NCBI GenBank assembly: GCA_024734495.1
Contig: JALMQS010000914.1
Coordinates: 124,001 to 188,000 of the forward strand
Direction of reading: 5' to 3'
Source: Forficula auricularia
Lineage: Eukaryota; Arthropoda; Insecta; Dermaptera; Forficulidae
DNA length: 64,000 nt
The position numbers and the translations under genes are program-made. Shown here in pieces: positions 54,604-64,000 of this stretch. Every line of letters starts with the position of its first letter. The first letter of the stretch is position 1. The notes under the pieces were generated by a model that did no database searches, was not told the origin of the DNA, and saw nothing but the letters and a program-made list of their open reading frames with translations.

Positions 54604-55053
54604 AGAAGAATACCCTTCATTTCTAATCATCTGACATCTCCATTAGCTTATACCCTTAGATCATATGGAATCACTCCTGCTTTATACAACAACAACAATT
54701 TAGGCTCCCAATTAATTAACAACAAAATAGACAAAATTGATAAATTAGACAAATCAGGAGTGTATAAATCAACTTGTCAAGATTGTGATGCTTTTATATT
54801 GGGCAGACAGGTCGCGCTTTTCAAAATACGTTACCTCCGAGCATGTAAGAGCGCCTAATCATCTCAACAAATCCGATACATTAATTTAGATTCGACCTCA
54901 GCCTTCGCAATTCACTTACATGAATCTAACCATTCAACCTCTAATAATAAACCTATCGCCATTCATTTTGAAAGAAAAGGCCTTAAATTGGACCTCTTGG
55001 AATCCACCGAGATAAAAATAGCCCTCTCTAATAATTCGAATATTTTAAAGTAA
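54604..55053 (+). pseudogene. Penelope-like element: linker and GIY-YIG endonuclease remnant
   Basis: Reads HLTSPLAYTLRSYGITPALY, then SGVYKSTCQDCDAF, and, after a one-base loss, the IGQTGR-type block. After another shift come HLNKSD, AFAIHLHESNHS and IAIHFERKGLKLDLLES to a stop at 55051. GVYK.TC.DC.AFYIGQTGR followed by H..ESNH is the GIY-YIG domain of Penelope-like retroelements. The reverse transcriptase upstream is absent. Frameshifts and a stop upstream (about 54602) make it dead. Confidence 0.85.
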
Positions 55054-55540
55054 TCAATTGGAAGTGTATAAAAATACAATGATTGATTATATGTTATAAT
55101 AAATTAAATAAACATTCCTTCCATTGTCTGCACATTGAATATACTAGAGGTAATTGCACTCTCTCATGTACCTTTCAAATTGTACCTTCTCAGGTACTTG
55201 TCCATTCGTTATTATAATAGCAGGTATAGATCCCTTTCAGCCAGCTCAAATCTCAATAGAAAATATTAATTCTTAGAACAACTTCTCCTCTTCCCCTACT
55301 TTCCCCTCACCACATACAGTTAAAAAATTTTTTAAAAATTCTTACTTGTAAAACTATTTTTCCAATATATAATCAGTTTTCTTAGACTCCTGATGATGGG
55401 CTAACCTTCGAAATATATCGAATTCAAAACTCAATTTTGTTTTATTTCTTTTTTTGTGAAACCTACCTCGTATCTTACTCAAGTTTTATTATTATATTAA
55501 AATGTTTCACCTAGAACCAACACCGAACTCCTTAAAAGTT
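55054..55540 (+). repeat. 3' region of the Penelope-like element
   Basis: Follows the GIY-YIG stop and includes the CTGATGA motif at 55390 and the shared block TTTTTGTGAAACCTACC to AATGTTTCACCTAGAACCAA. It links the short fragments at 485-690 and 41396-41585 to this element type. Confidence 0.65.
55390..55414 (+). ncRNA. Hammerhead-like motif downstream of GIY-YIG remnant
   Basis: CTGATGA, T, GGG...TTC with at most two or three pairs, GAAATATATC. The stem is poor, but position and core words fit the ribozyme location reported for Penelope-like elements. Confidence 0.35.
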
Positions 55541-56330
55541 ATTAAAAACTGGGGATCCCAAAACTTAGTTAACTTCGATGCAGTGAAAACTCAGTGTTGC
55601 CTTATTTCTAGGCGCGTCGACAGAAACCTCCCAAACATATCATTCGACTCAAACTCACTAGAATTCAGGGATAAAATTTCAATGTTAGGCGTAACTCTAG
55701 GGTCTGTCCGACTTTTCATGGAATGACCATATCTCAACCACTGCTAAAGCTGCAGCGCGCAATCTTGGTCTCCTATTTAGGTCTAGACGCTGTTATACTC
55801 CCAGTCAACTTCTTATACTGTATAAGGCTCAAATTCGTCCCTGTCTCGAATATGGCTCTCATCTGTGGAGGGGTGCCTCCAAGCATTCTCTTGCTACACT
55901 GGATGCAATTCAGAAGCGAGCAATTAAACTAATAGGAGACCCGGCTCTAACCAACTCACTCGACTCCCTGGCTCACCGAAGAACCGTTTCTGCCCTTTCC
56001 CTGTACTACACATACTATCACAGTGTCTGTTCAGTCGAGCTGAAATCAACTATCCCCCCTAATGCCCTCTTTACGAGAAACACGCGGTCTTCTAACGCTC
56101 AGCACACCTTCGCTGTCAAATTGGATAAAAGTCGAACAAGCGCTTTCACCAACTCTTTTATCCCTATGACCTCCAGAGACTGGAACTCGCTCCCTGACAC
56201 CATCTTTCCCGCGACTTATAACCTTCAGCTATTTAAGACACGTATCCACAGATATACAGCCCATAAAATTCTTTCTTCTTCTTTTTACGATAGAGGGGCC
56301 AACCCAGGCCTTTAGGGGTTGCACCTTTTT
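55535..56330 (+). pseudogene. Jockey-type reverse transcriptase C-terminal part
   Basis: Starts KNWGSQNLVNFDAVKTQCCL (a typical stretch after the RT palm), then ISMLGVTL. A frameshift near 55710 follows, and then an open frame to the stop at 56313 with YKAQIRPCLEYGSHLW, LDAIQKRAIKLIGDPALT, SALSLYYTYYHSVC and the ending SRDWNSLPDTIFPATYNLQL. The catalytic motif is missing. Closely related to 2332-2886 but with an intact C-terminus. It is joined directly to the Penelope-like 3' region. Confidence 0.9.
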
Positions 56331-56847
56331 AGTGTAACTCCTTCTCTCATCATTATCATAAAAAAACTAGCTCTCTCCTGAACTCGAAATAAACATAAAA
56401 TAGTAATACTAAAGTATTTTATTTGTCCAACAAAAAATTCTGATTTGTTGGTCAAACAATAAGACAATAGTTATATAAGGGTATTAATTCTGGTCTGATA
56501 TTATTTTCCTCCGTATGGCCATTGAAATGTCTATAATTCATTTGAATTAATTTTCGACAGGTTATTTCGCTGATGGATGCCCAAATTCCTTTAAATCATT
56601 AGGTGTGTTCATTTCGCATGGGATACATTTTATCCCTCATTTTTCTCCTGAAAGAATTAGTTAATGTTAAAATTGTGTTTCATAGGATAATAAGGATTAA
56701 ATTTATGTACCTATCCAATTGTAATATGTGACAATTCGATTTACTGTTTCTTTTGATCTTCATTTCGATCCTCATCCTAATCACTGTCTGAATTATATAT
56801 GTTAGGCTCAAAGAACGAAAACGTCCCCAACGCGTTGTGGCTTCTTT
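56331..56847. other. Unassigned stretch
   Basis: Nothing recognised. Confidence 0.4.
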
Positions 56848-57014
56848 AAAACATCCACTTCAGCCTGCTAACCAAGTGGACCCGGGTTCGAATCCGACAC
56901 GAGGCATCCGGCTAAAATCTGACCCCGGGGTAGAGACACATTTAAAAAATATATAAATAGTATCGTAAATTGGCTTATGGCTAAAAAGACCGAAAAGCCA
57001 AAAAAAACATCCAC
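56848..57014 (+). mobile_element. tRNA-type SINE with 11-bp target duplication
   Basis: AAAACATCCAC at 56848-56858 and 57004-57014 flank 145 bp. These begin inside a tRNA-like head (CTGCTAACCAAGTGG, B box GGGTTCGAATCC) and end GTATCGTAAATTGGCTTATG, GACCGAAAAGCCAAA. The 3' half matches 18635-18710. The head lacks its A box, so the copy is 5'-truncated. The ORF at 56860-57051 is not a gene. Confidence 0.8.
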
Positions 57015-57049
57015 AACGTTTTATTCTTAGACCATAAAAGCCTATAGAC

Positions 57050-57889
57050 ACGCCCTGGTATTACGAAATGGAGGAATGGAGTCAAAAAATGTAAATTCCA
57101 GCCCTTTGAACCAAACTCAACCAAATTTTGTATATCTACATATGTGACCTTCTGTGAAGTTTTGTGAAAAACGCATTTAAAGTTTCATAACTCATTATCA
57201 CTTTGAACACACCTTCAGTTGGGAGATGCGATTTGGTATGGTTAGTTATGATTGGGTGCCGACTTTGGTGACGTAATACCTATGTGGTGACGTATTTTTG
57301 TGAAAATAACTATAAGAAAGGAAAATAATAAAGTGACGCTTCAGTCTTGTGCCAACTGTATTACGAGTGTTATCAATATCTCAAAAGTTGTTTCGCAATT
57401 TTGGTTCTTTTCTAATTTTGTTACTAAGCTGATGTTAATTTGAAGTAATTTTTATAATCTTATTCTACACCCTTTTTAGATACCAGAATCCACTCTTAAG
57501 TCCAAACCCGTTTTTTTGACACACTAGGTCCCTTTTCTCGGAGAAGGTCACAAATAGTGAGGGTACCCAGAAGGATAGCAATACAAAAACTACTACCCAA
57601 AATGGCGGAGGGTTGGGGAGGGGAGGGGGGCAAAAATGAAAATACTAGCCCTTTAGCCAAACTCAACCAAATTTTGTATACATAATCTGTAGACCAGGGG
57701 GAGTGGGTCCAGGGGGGTTCAGGGGGTAGGGGTCTCGGGGGGTTGGAGAGAGGGTCGTTGGGGTGGAGGGGCGTGGGTCCAAAGGGTGAGGGGTCCTTGG
57801 CCAGCAAGAGGCCCACCAAAGTTCCGGAACAAGACGCTCCCCGTCAGGGGCTAGGTGTTGCCCGGAGCGAAGCGACAGGCGACAGCTAG
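57050..57889 (+). mobile_element. Helitron-like element, CTAG end
   Basis: The 3' end has the GTTGCC...GGCGAC stem around GAGCGAAGC (57857-57883), then AGCTAG and a T. Upstream are the CAACCAAATTTTGTATA module twice and a G-rich tract (57690-57790). The 5' end is not defined. The ORF at 57496-57819 is G-tract derived. Confidence 0.55.
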
Positions 57890-58470
57890 TATATTTATAT
57901 ATTAGAAAACTTACATATATATATTAGAAAACCGGGATGAGGGTGAATAAGATACCTGAACAAATCAGTTGCTTAGACATGGAAACCGCCCTGCCCCCAC
58001 TGGAATAAAAAAATTTATACCTACGTGCGAATGTACGAGTAGTTTTCGTGTCTATGGTTAATGATCTTATTAAGGGTATTCGTAAATTTATTAAACAAAT
58101 TATATGTGTAGCTACTTATTATTATGCCCGCCCGTGGCCTTCAAACACGAAAATCCGCCACTGCTTTTATAATCTAAAAAAAACTGTATAATTTAACCTC
58201 TGTTAACACTTAATCAAAAAAGTTTTTGATTATATTGTTGTTGTATATTATTATTTCAAACTCTAATACAAGATTCTTTTATATAATTTTTTTTTTTTGT
58301 TAATTTTATTTAACAAAAAAAAAAAAAAAAAAAAATTCTAAACAAAAATCAGTTTCTTACTTTCTTTTATCCTATGCAAAGAGAAAGTAGCAAATCTCTT
58401 AGAAGCTTTTGAAGTTGTTCTTCTTGAAATAAAAAAAAAAAAAAAAATCCAGATTTGCTTCCATCTTGGC
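57890..58470. other. Unassigned stretch with A and T tracts
   Basis: T run near 58288-58298 and long A runs near 58314-58334 and 58431-58447. Nothing recognised. Confidence 0.4.
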
Positions 58471-59078
58471 TCGGGTGTTGTGTTGGATGAGAGTTGGAAT
58501 TTCTTTGAAGATGCAAGTGGGAACAATATCGCCTTGTCTGTATGTCTGTCTGTCTGGTCCCCCCACCACCCCGCCCCCCGCACTTTTACCCCCCTCTCTC
58601 TCTATCTTTGCCCGCATCTTTTACCAAACGGAATTTGTTTATTTATTCAAATTAGTTTTGACCTTAGACCTGGCAATACGAAACATTTTCGTTCACATAA
58701 TTCTCAAGTATAATCTGCACAGGTTCCATAAATAAATAAATAGACCCGCATCATTATATTGTTTTTCTTTTGATTTCATATTTTTGTTCTGTATCCCTAA
58801 CGAGATGGATGGATCGATCGATGTGCGTGTGTTTGAATTTTGTTAAATTTTATCGATTGTCTGGTGATTATTCGTTTGTCGTTTTGTAGTGCAAGGATCT
58901 CTCTCCACCTGCAGATTTAATGCCAGCGCTTGACAATCAGCCGTGCAACATTTATAGGCCAAGTCCATTCCATTAATAAATCAGATAGAAAAAGTACCTA
59001 CCAAAGGATACAAAACATTCAAGTCGAATGATTTTTACTTTATTTATTTATTAGTATCTATCTATATTTATCTATCTA
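58471..59078. other. Non-repetitive island
   Basis: Mixed composition including CTGT and CT microsatellites. Overlapping ORFs at 58466-58735 have no recognised domain. Possibly unique host sequence, but no gene can be supported. Confidence 0.3.
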
Positions 59079-59944
59079 TCTACTCTTATTAAACGAGCAA
59101 AAATTGTATATATATTTGTTTGTATATTTGTATCTTAGTTCTATTTTGAAAACGGCTCTACCGATTTTGATGAAACCAGCTCTATTAACAAGTTTTGAGG
59201 ATGAGAAAAAGATCTGGCTAGGTCTGGACCTCAACAAATTTCATCTTAATTGATCTTTTCTTAATTAAAGTAATTATTTATAGATGAAAATCTCAATAAA
59301 ATAGTTTGTTTACATTTTTTTCAATTATCTTTTATTTATTAATTGGTTTTTTAATTTAAAAACCCACTAATAGTTTATAACAAATATTGTTATATATTAG
59401 AATTTGCCAATTTATATTGATTAAAATTCCTCTTATTAAAAAACACGGACTAAAAATATTATCGCAAGCTAGACGATCAAGTACAGTCGATGGTGGGGGG
59501 AAGTAATCTCTGAAATCGAACCCTCAAATACAATGTATACATTATTTCATGTAAAAAATTGATTCAATAAAATTATTATTTATTTAATTGACTAAAAAAC
59601 TTGATAAAATGTTATTTAATTAAAAAAAATAATTATACTGAATTTATTTATATACCTATATACACATAATCTGTGGATCACTAGAAAGCTAGAAATGCAA
59701 AAACTGGGTGCGGGGTGGGGATGGATGTGGGAGGTAAAGGAGGTGGGGTGCAGTTGTGGGGGATACGGGGGTGGGCGAGGTGTGGGCTTTCAGGGGCGGA
59801 GTTTGGGTGGGAAGGGGCGGAATGGGGGTGCAGTGGTATGGGTGATGTGCGTGGTTTCGGGGGGGGGGGGTCAGAGGGCGTTTACTATATATATTTGTAT
59901 TTTTTTTAATTTGGTTACCGTGCATCGCTCGGTGGCTCCAGGTA
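59079..59944 (+). mobile_element. Helitron-like element, copy 3
   Basis: TCTACTCTTATTAAACGAGC start inside a TCTA microsatellite, ATCGCTCGGTGGCTCCAGGTA end. Same block order as 6553-7273 with G-rich tract 59700-59880. Confidence 0.7.
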
Positions 59945-60109
59945 CTCTATACTTATTATAATCGGATTGTGATTACGTTGACTAGATTTTTTTAATTTTA
60001 AAACCCCACTAAATGAAATTGATTAAAATTAGTAAATTTAAATCATCAGTAATGAATCTGTTGAAGCTTTTATTTTTGTGATTAATTTTATTAAGATTTG
60101 AAATTTGGT
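59945..60109. other. Unassigned stretch
   Basis: Nothing recognised. Confidence 0.4.
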
Positions 60110-60830
60110 CCAGGCAAATTACGATTTTAACAGAAAATAATTCCCGGTAAAGATTTTATTGCTGAAATACATTTATTGGTACTCCAATATTAATACACTA
60201 AGTTTTCCCTCAAATATATGTTGTGGAAATTTTTCTACGTGCCACAAAATGAGAAAATTTCGGACCTTTTTCAGTTTTTTTTTTAATAACTCTAAAACGT
60301 CTTATCAAATCACAAAGATATCTACTAGATAAATTAAAACACTTTAAATTACGCATAAAATGATAAAAATTTCATCTATTTATATTTAGTAGAACCGGTA
60401 CTAGCGCCTGTCAAAATACAGCCCCCGGAATCACTTTTGAATATCCCTAAAACCGTACTTTTTTCGATTTTTCCTCATTTTGACCATAAAGGAGCACATT
60501 TTCGTCAAAGACGACTCTTCACATTTTTAAACTAAATTAAATTTTCTACAATTTAAATAAAGTTTTATTCTAATTGGATTAGGGTAACATGAGGTTGGAA
60601 TTTTGAAAAAATTCAATTTTTAATATATATATTTTTGATTTGATAAGCCGTTTTAGAGTTATTCAAGAAAAACTGAAAAAACTCTGAAATTTTCTCATTT
60701 TGAGGCGCGTAGAAAAATTTCCACAACACAGATTTGGGGGAAACTTAGGGTAGTAATATTGGAGTAGTAATAAAGGTATTCCAGCAATAAAATCTTTACT
60801 GAGAATTATTTCCTGTATATGCCATTTTTT
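60110..60830. repeat. Long foldback
   Basis: Arms about 60115-60325 and 60600-60820 pair over AAAGATTTTATTGCTG, GGAAATTTTTCTACG, AATGAGAAAATTTC and GAGTTATT/AATAACTC. The spacer of about 270 bp has no ORF. More diverged than 39923-40846. Confidence 0.75.
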
Positions 60831-61198
60831 CACGTAATTTGTCTGGACTAATTTAGCTAGAGAGTAAACAAAATTTGATTAGATTTTATTGTAGAGAGAG
60901 ACGTTTTGAAAATATTTTTCTGAATCTGGTTTTTGTTTAAATATCTACATTATGATTAAAACTTGTTAAATCTCACAAAAACAAATTTCAAACATCAAAT
61001 TAAATTTTTAATCCACCTATATAATTAATTAAATATAAAATATTTTTAGTCCTGGGTTTATAATTTTTATCGTTTTTAGTTGCTGAGATATAAGCTCACA
61101 AAAAGTCATATTTGTTTATTATTAACAATACATTTTATTTCATTTTATCCATAGCTGAAACATGAGTAAAGAATTGAAATAGTATCTGTTATAATAGT

Positions 61199-61430
61199 AC
61201 AAGTACCTGGAGCCACCGAGCGATGCACGGTAACCCCTGACCCCCCCTCCCGAAACCACACTCCTCGCCCCCACCAATTCACCCCCACTCCGCCCCATCC
61301 CACCACAACCGCGCCTCCCACCCCCCAGATCCGCCACAACTGCACCCTACCTCCTGCACCTCCCACATCCACCCCACCCCGCATTTCTAGCTTTCTCGTG
61401 GTCTACATATTATGTGTAAATTTGTTTACT
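61199..61430 (-). mobile_element. Helitron-like element, 3' end only
   Basis: The minus strand ends ATCGCTCGGTGGCTCCAGGTA at 61199 and carries the G-rich tract (C-rich here, 61225-61390) and the CTAGAAATGCGGGG-type module. Upstream part absent. ORFs at 61140-61384 are by-products. Confidence 0.65.
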
Positions 61431-61574
61431 AGTACACAAATTTGCCCACATTCGTTCATATTGATAAACATTATAAAAAATAAGTAGGAAAAAATAATAA
61501 AAAAATAATCGTATAGGATCTGAAATAAAAATATAAAATTAAATATGATTTGTTTCCAAGTTATATAAAAAAAG
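61431..61574. other. Unassigned AT-rich stretch
   Basis: Nothing recognised. Confidence 0.4.
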
Positions 61575-62244
61575 CCATTTGAACCACTTTATTTGTATAT
61601 AACGTTTTGATATTTTGACCCCAAAAGGGGTTTGGGGGGCGTAGGAATGAAAATTATCAAATAACTCCTAAACTATTAACTCTACGGCAAATTTTATAAT
61701 GAGCAATGTTGTAGGGGATGTGATTTCTGACAACTTTTGTTTAAAAAAAATTTCCCCCAAAAAGGGAGGGGGTGGTCAAAAATGAAAATTCTTTCTTGCT
61801 CTTGAACCAAACTCAACCAAATTTGTATTCATGGGTCACTAGAAGGCTAGAAATGCAAAAAATAACCACCCAAAATGGGGGGGGGGGAAGGGTCAAAAAA
61901 TGAAAATTCTTGCTCTTGAACCAAACATATCATTCGACTCAAACTCACTAGAATTCAGGGATAAAATTTCAATGCTAGGCGTAACTCTAGTGTCTGACCT
62001 TTCATGGAATGACCATATCTCAACCAATGCTATGGGTCGGGAGTGGCGTGCGGGTGCGGGGGTGTTAGGGTTTGTGGTGCAGGGGGTGGTATGAGGGTCC
62101 GGGGGTGTAACGTGGGTGGGGTGAAGGAGTGAGACGGAGTAAAGTGGGGAAGTCCAGGGGGCGTAGCGGGGGCTGGTTGGGGGTTCAGGGGGCGTGCCCT
62201 CCCTGGCTAGCAAGAGGGCCGCCGAAGGCGGGCCTTGCAGCTAG
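61575..62244 (+). mobile_element. Helitron-like element containing RT fragment
   Basis: Shares TATAACGTTTTGATATTTTG to TTTGTTTAAAAAAA with 25740-25910 and ends in the same GGCCGCCGAAGGCGGGCC hairpin followed by TTGCAGCTAG and T. CTAG is the standard Helitron 3' terminus. The 5' terminal part is missing. It contains a jockey-type RT piece (61918-62036). Confidence 0.75.
61918..62036 (+). pseudogene. Captured fragment of jockey-type reverse transcriptase
   Basis: About 119 bp nearly identical to 55637-55755, coding for ISFDSNSLEFRDKISMLGV and SDLSWNDHIST. It keeps the frame that is broken at 55710 in the longer copy. No poly(A) tail; both junctions are inside Helitron-like sequence. Confidence 0.85.
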
Positions 62245-62296
62245 TAAAAGAATAAGCATATTAATTATTTTGATTATTTATGTCCATCGATTAAAT

Positions 62297-62357
62297 TAAT
62301 AAAGTTGTTGTAGGGAAATAAGGAAAATAGCTTATTTCCCTACAACAACTTTATTAA
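62297..62357. repeat. Perfect short hairpin
   Basis: TTAATAAAGTTGTTGTAGGG with AAATAAG is mirrored by CTTATTTCCC with TACAACAACT after a loop of about 9 bp. It could be a small palindromic insertion. Confidence 0.8.
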
Positions 62358-62997
62358 ACATATTAATATTTTATACCGCTAAGGATAAAGTCTAACAATG
62401 ACCCATGGCAGTTTATTTTAAATTTTTACAAATAAATTTTTCATATCGCTCTTATTATAAATAAAGGACCCGTTTTTTTTTTAATTCTCTTCGAGAAAAT
62501 TGATGAATTGTTAATTTGTAAATTAAAATATCTCAAGTAATGGTGAATTTTTAATTTTGTCTATACTTGTTTCAAGTTGCGCGATGGAAACATTGAAAAG
62601 TCCATCTAATATTAACTGCTTATAAATTATTCGGGACGTTTGTCTTTCGCCACGAGTAGAGTTGGCGGATCTGATGCTGAAGAAAAGGGGACGGTAACCC
62701 CTCCAGCTCTTTTTCACCCCCCCTTTTTTGAACTTAACTGGCGAAACATCACTTGACAGGTTTCTGTCCGATTTGCAGCCCAGGTGTGTCTGATGAAGAT
62801 ATCAAGACCGAAATGGCATGTGGGGTGGATTCGACTGGTAAAAAGGGCCGGAGAACCTGTCGAAACTTGTCATGGAAGAATCGCAGGAATTTCAACCCCT
62901 CGGCCGTCTACACGTCAACACAATATCCAAGGGAGAAAGTGCCAGCTAGTCAATTGGATTTTCAACTTCGATTTTAAAATATATAATTTTTATAAAA
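62358..62997. other. Non-repetitive island with a 74-codon ORF
   Basis: GC-richer. The ORF at 62753-62977 (starts MTGFCPICSP) and a minus frame at 62523-62717 have no recognised domain. CTGATGA, AGATATC..GACC, GAAATGG at 62790-62816 resembles the hammerhead-like core. Nature undecided. Confidence 0.25.
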
Positions 62998-64000
62998 AAA
63001 TAAAACCGACTTCAAAAAATTAAATGCAACAAATAAAATAATAAAACTCAAAAATAAAATAAAATAAACTTAAAGGTATAAAATAATAATCTAATTTACT
63101 TACAACTAAACGACGAAATATTAACATGAAATCACTTTTTGAAGTCGGTGCCAAACATATAGGTACATTTTATGAATCAAACTCGACAGAATTTTACTTA
63201 GTACGATTGGCGGGTACGCTCTCTTATATAGTTTGTTTAGCACCGACTTCAAAAAGTGATTTCATGTTAATATTTCGTCGTTTAGTTGTAACTAAATCAG
63301 ATTATTATTTTATACCTATTAGTGTATTTTATTTTATTTTTGAGTTTTATTATTTTATTTGTTGCATTTAATTTTTTTGAAGTCGGTTTTATTTTATTTT
63401 TATAAAAATTACTTTTATTTTTCTCTTTTAGTGATGTTATTAATAGTGACTTAATATAATACCTTGCATGCATCTCGTAAGAGAAAGCGTCGGGCGAATG
63501 AATTAGAAAATGATATTTTTTTTTTTTTTTTTATAAATTTTATTAAACCAATTATTTTACATTAATTAATGTATACATTGTATTTTTTTTGCTTCGATTC
63601 CGAGAATACTTCTCCACCATCGAGTGTCCTTATTCAGCTATAGTCCTAGTTTTTAATAAGAGGAAAAATCTAATTAGATAAAAAAAACTCTTTTCCGATA
63701 ATTATTTCAATTCCATTATTCCCAATCAAGTCGATTGGTTGCTCCTCACAACATTCCCAATCAATCAACTCCTTTATCAGAAAATGATAATAAAATTCAA
63801 TTCATAAATATAGAAATTCTCTAGAAACGTTTGCGGGTTTTAAATGAACGTTTTAAGATTGATTTTTTTATATAAAAGATTTTATTTATTTTAATTTCGA
63901 TTATTTGCTCATAAGAATTGGAGATTTACGTTAATTCGTCATTGATCATATCATCAGAACTTGACTAAATTACGAGTAATATGGGTACCCTCTTTCCAAC
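62998..64000 (-). mobile_element. Composite GAAGTCGG-family element, continues past window
   Basis: Hairpin 63001-63390, then AGTGATGTTATTAATAGTGA (63430-63449), then about 490 bp of inserted sequence (63452-63945), then the family block TGATCATATCATCAGAACTT. The inserted part is the reverse complement of 49475-49950. The ORF at 63126-63371 is hairpin sequence. The right edge is cut by the window. Confidence 0.75.

Overview
This is eukaryotic nuclear DNA, very AT-rich (roughly 70% by eye), and I see no intact protein-coding gene of the host. There are no operons, rRNA genes or CRISPR arrays. The set of elements (jockey-type non-LTR retrotransposons, Penelope-like elements, Tc1/mariner-type elements with DFFLW-class transposase remnants, pogo- and hAT-type MITEs, Helitron-like ends, and many long foldback elements) points to an invertebrate, most likely an arthropod with a large repeat-rich genome. 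That placement is inference; I do not recognise the species.

Layout. 0-9 kb: foldback repeats, a 5'-truncated jockey-type retrotransposon (2.2-2.9 kb, minus strand), a cluster of three elements with ACTTTACCATAC ends (3.4-5.8 kb), a Helitron-like element (6.5-7.3 kb) and a foldback carrying ribozyme-like motifs (8.1-8.6 kb). 9-22 kb: nested foldbacks, a decayed transposase C-terminus (10.1 kb), a palindrome built on tRNA-like sequence (12.2 kb), copies of a GAAGTCGG-bearing foldback family (11.6, 15.7, 17.1 kb), hAT-like MITEs (19.4-20.0 kb) and retrotransposon 3' ends. 22-34 kb: a long-TIR element with transposase remnants (22.9-24.2 kb), a Helitron-like element (25.5-26.5 kb), a hAT-like element, a pogo-like MITE (29.4 kb) and more foldbacks. 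34.8-37.9 kb: a long-TIR element interrupted by a 2.1-kb insertion that has its own TIRs, an 8-bp target duplication and a satellite array of about 100 copies of a 20-bp unit. 38-48 kb: MITEs, a nearly perfect 288-bp inverted repeat (39.9-40.8 kb), a ribozyme-motif foldback (43.3 kb) and nested hairpins (46.9-47.7 kb). 48-64 kb: GAAGTCGG-family composites, retrotransposon fragments, a Penelope-like GIY-YIG remnant (54.6-55.1 kb) followed by a second jockey-type fragment (55.5-56.3 kb), a tRNA-type SINE with target duplications (56.9 kb), and Helitron-like elements, one holding a piece of reverse transcriptase (61.9 kb).

The most interesting structure is a recurring CTGANGA-hairpin-GAAA motif that resembles the hammerhead-ribozyme core known from Penelope-like elements. 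It lies at the 3' side of the Penelope-like remnant. It also occurs in mirrored, outward-facing pairs inside several foldback elements.

Family relationships were found by reading repeats against each other within this window, so boundaries are approximate unless a target-site duplication or paired termini are stated. Almost every open reading frame here is a by-product of repeats (20-bp satellite, G-rich tracts) or a retroelement fragment.
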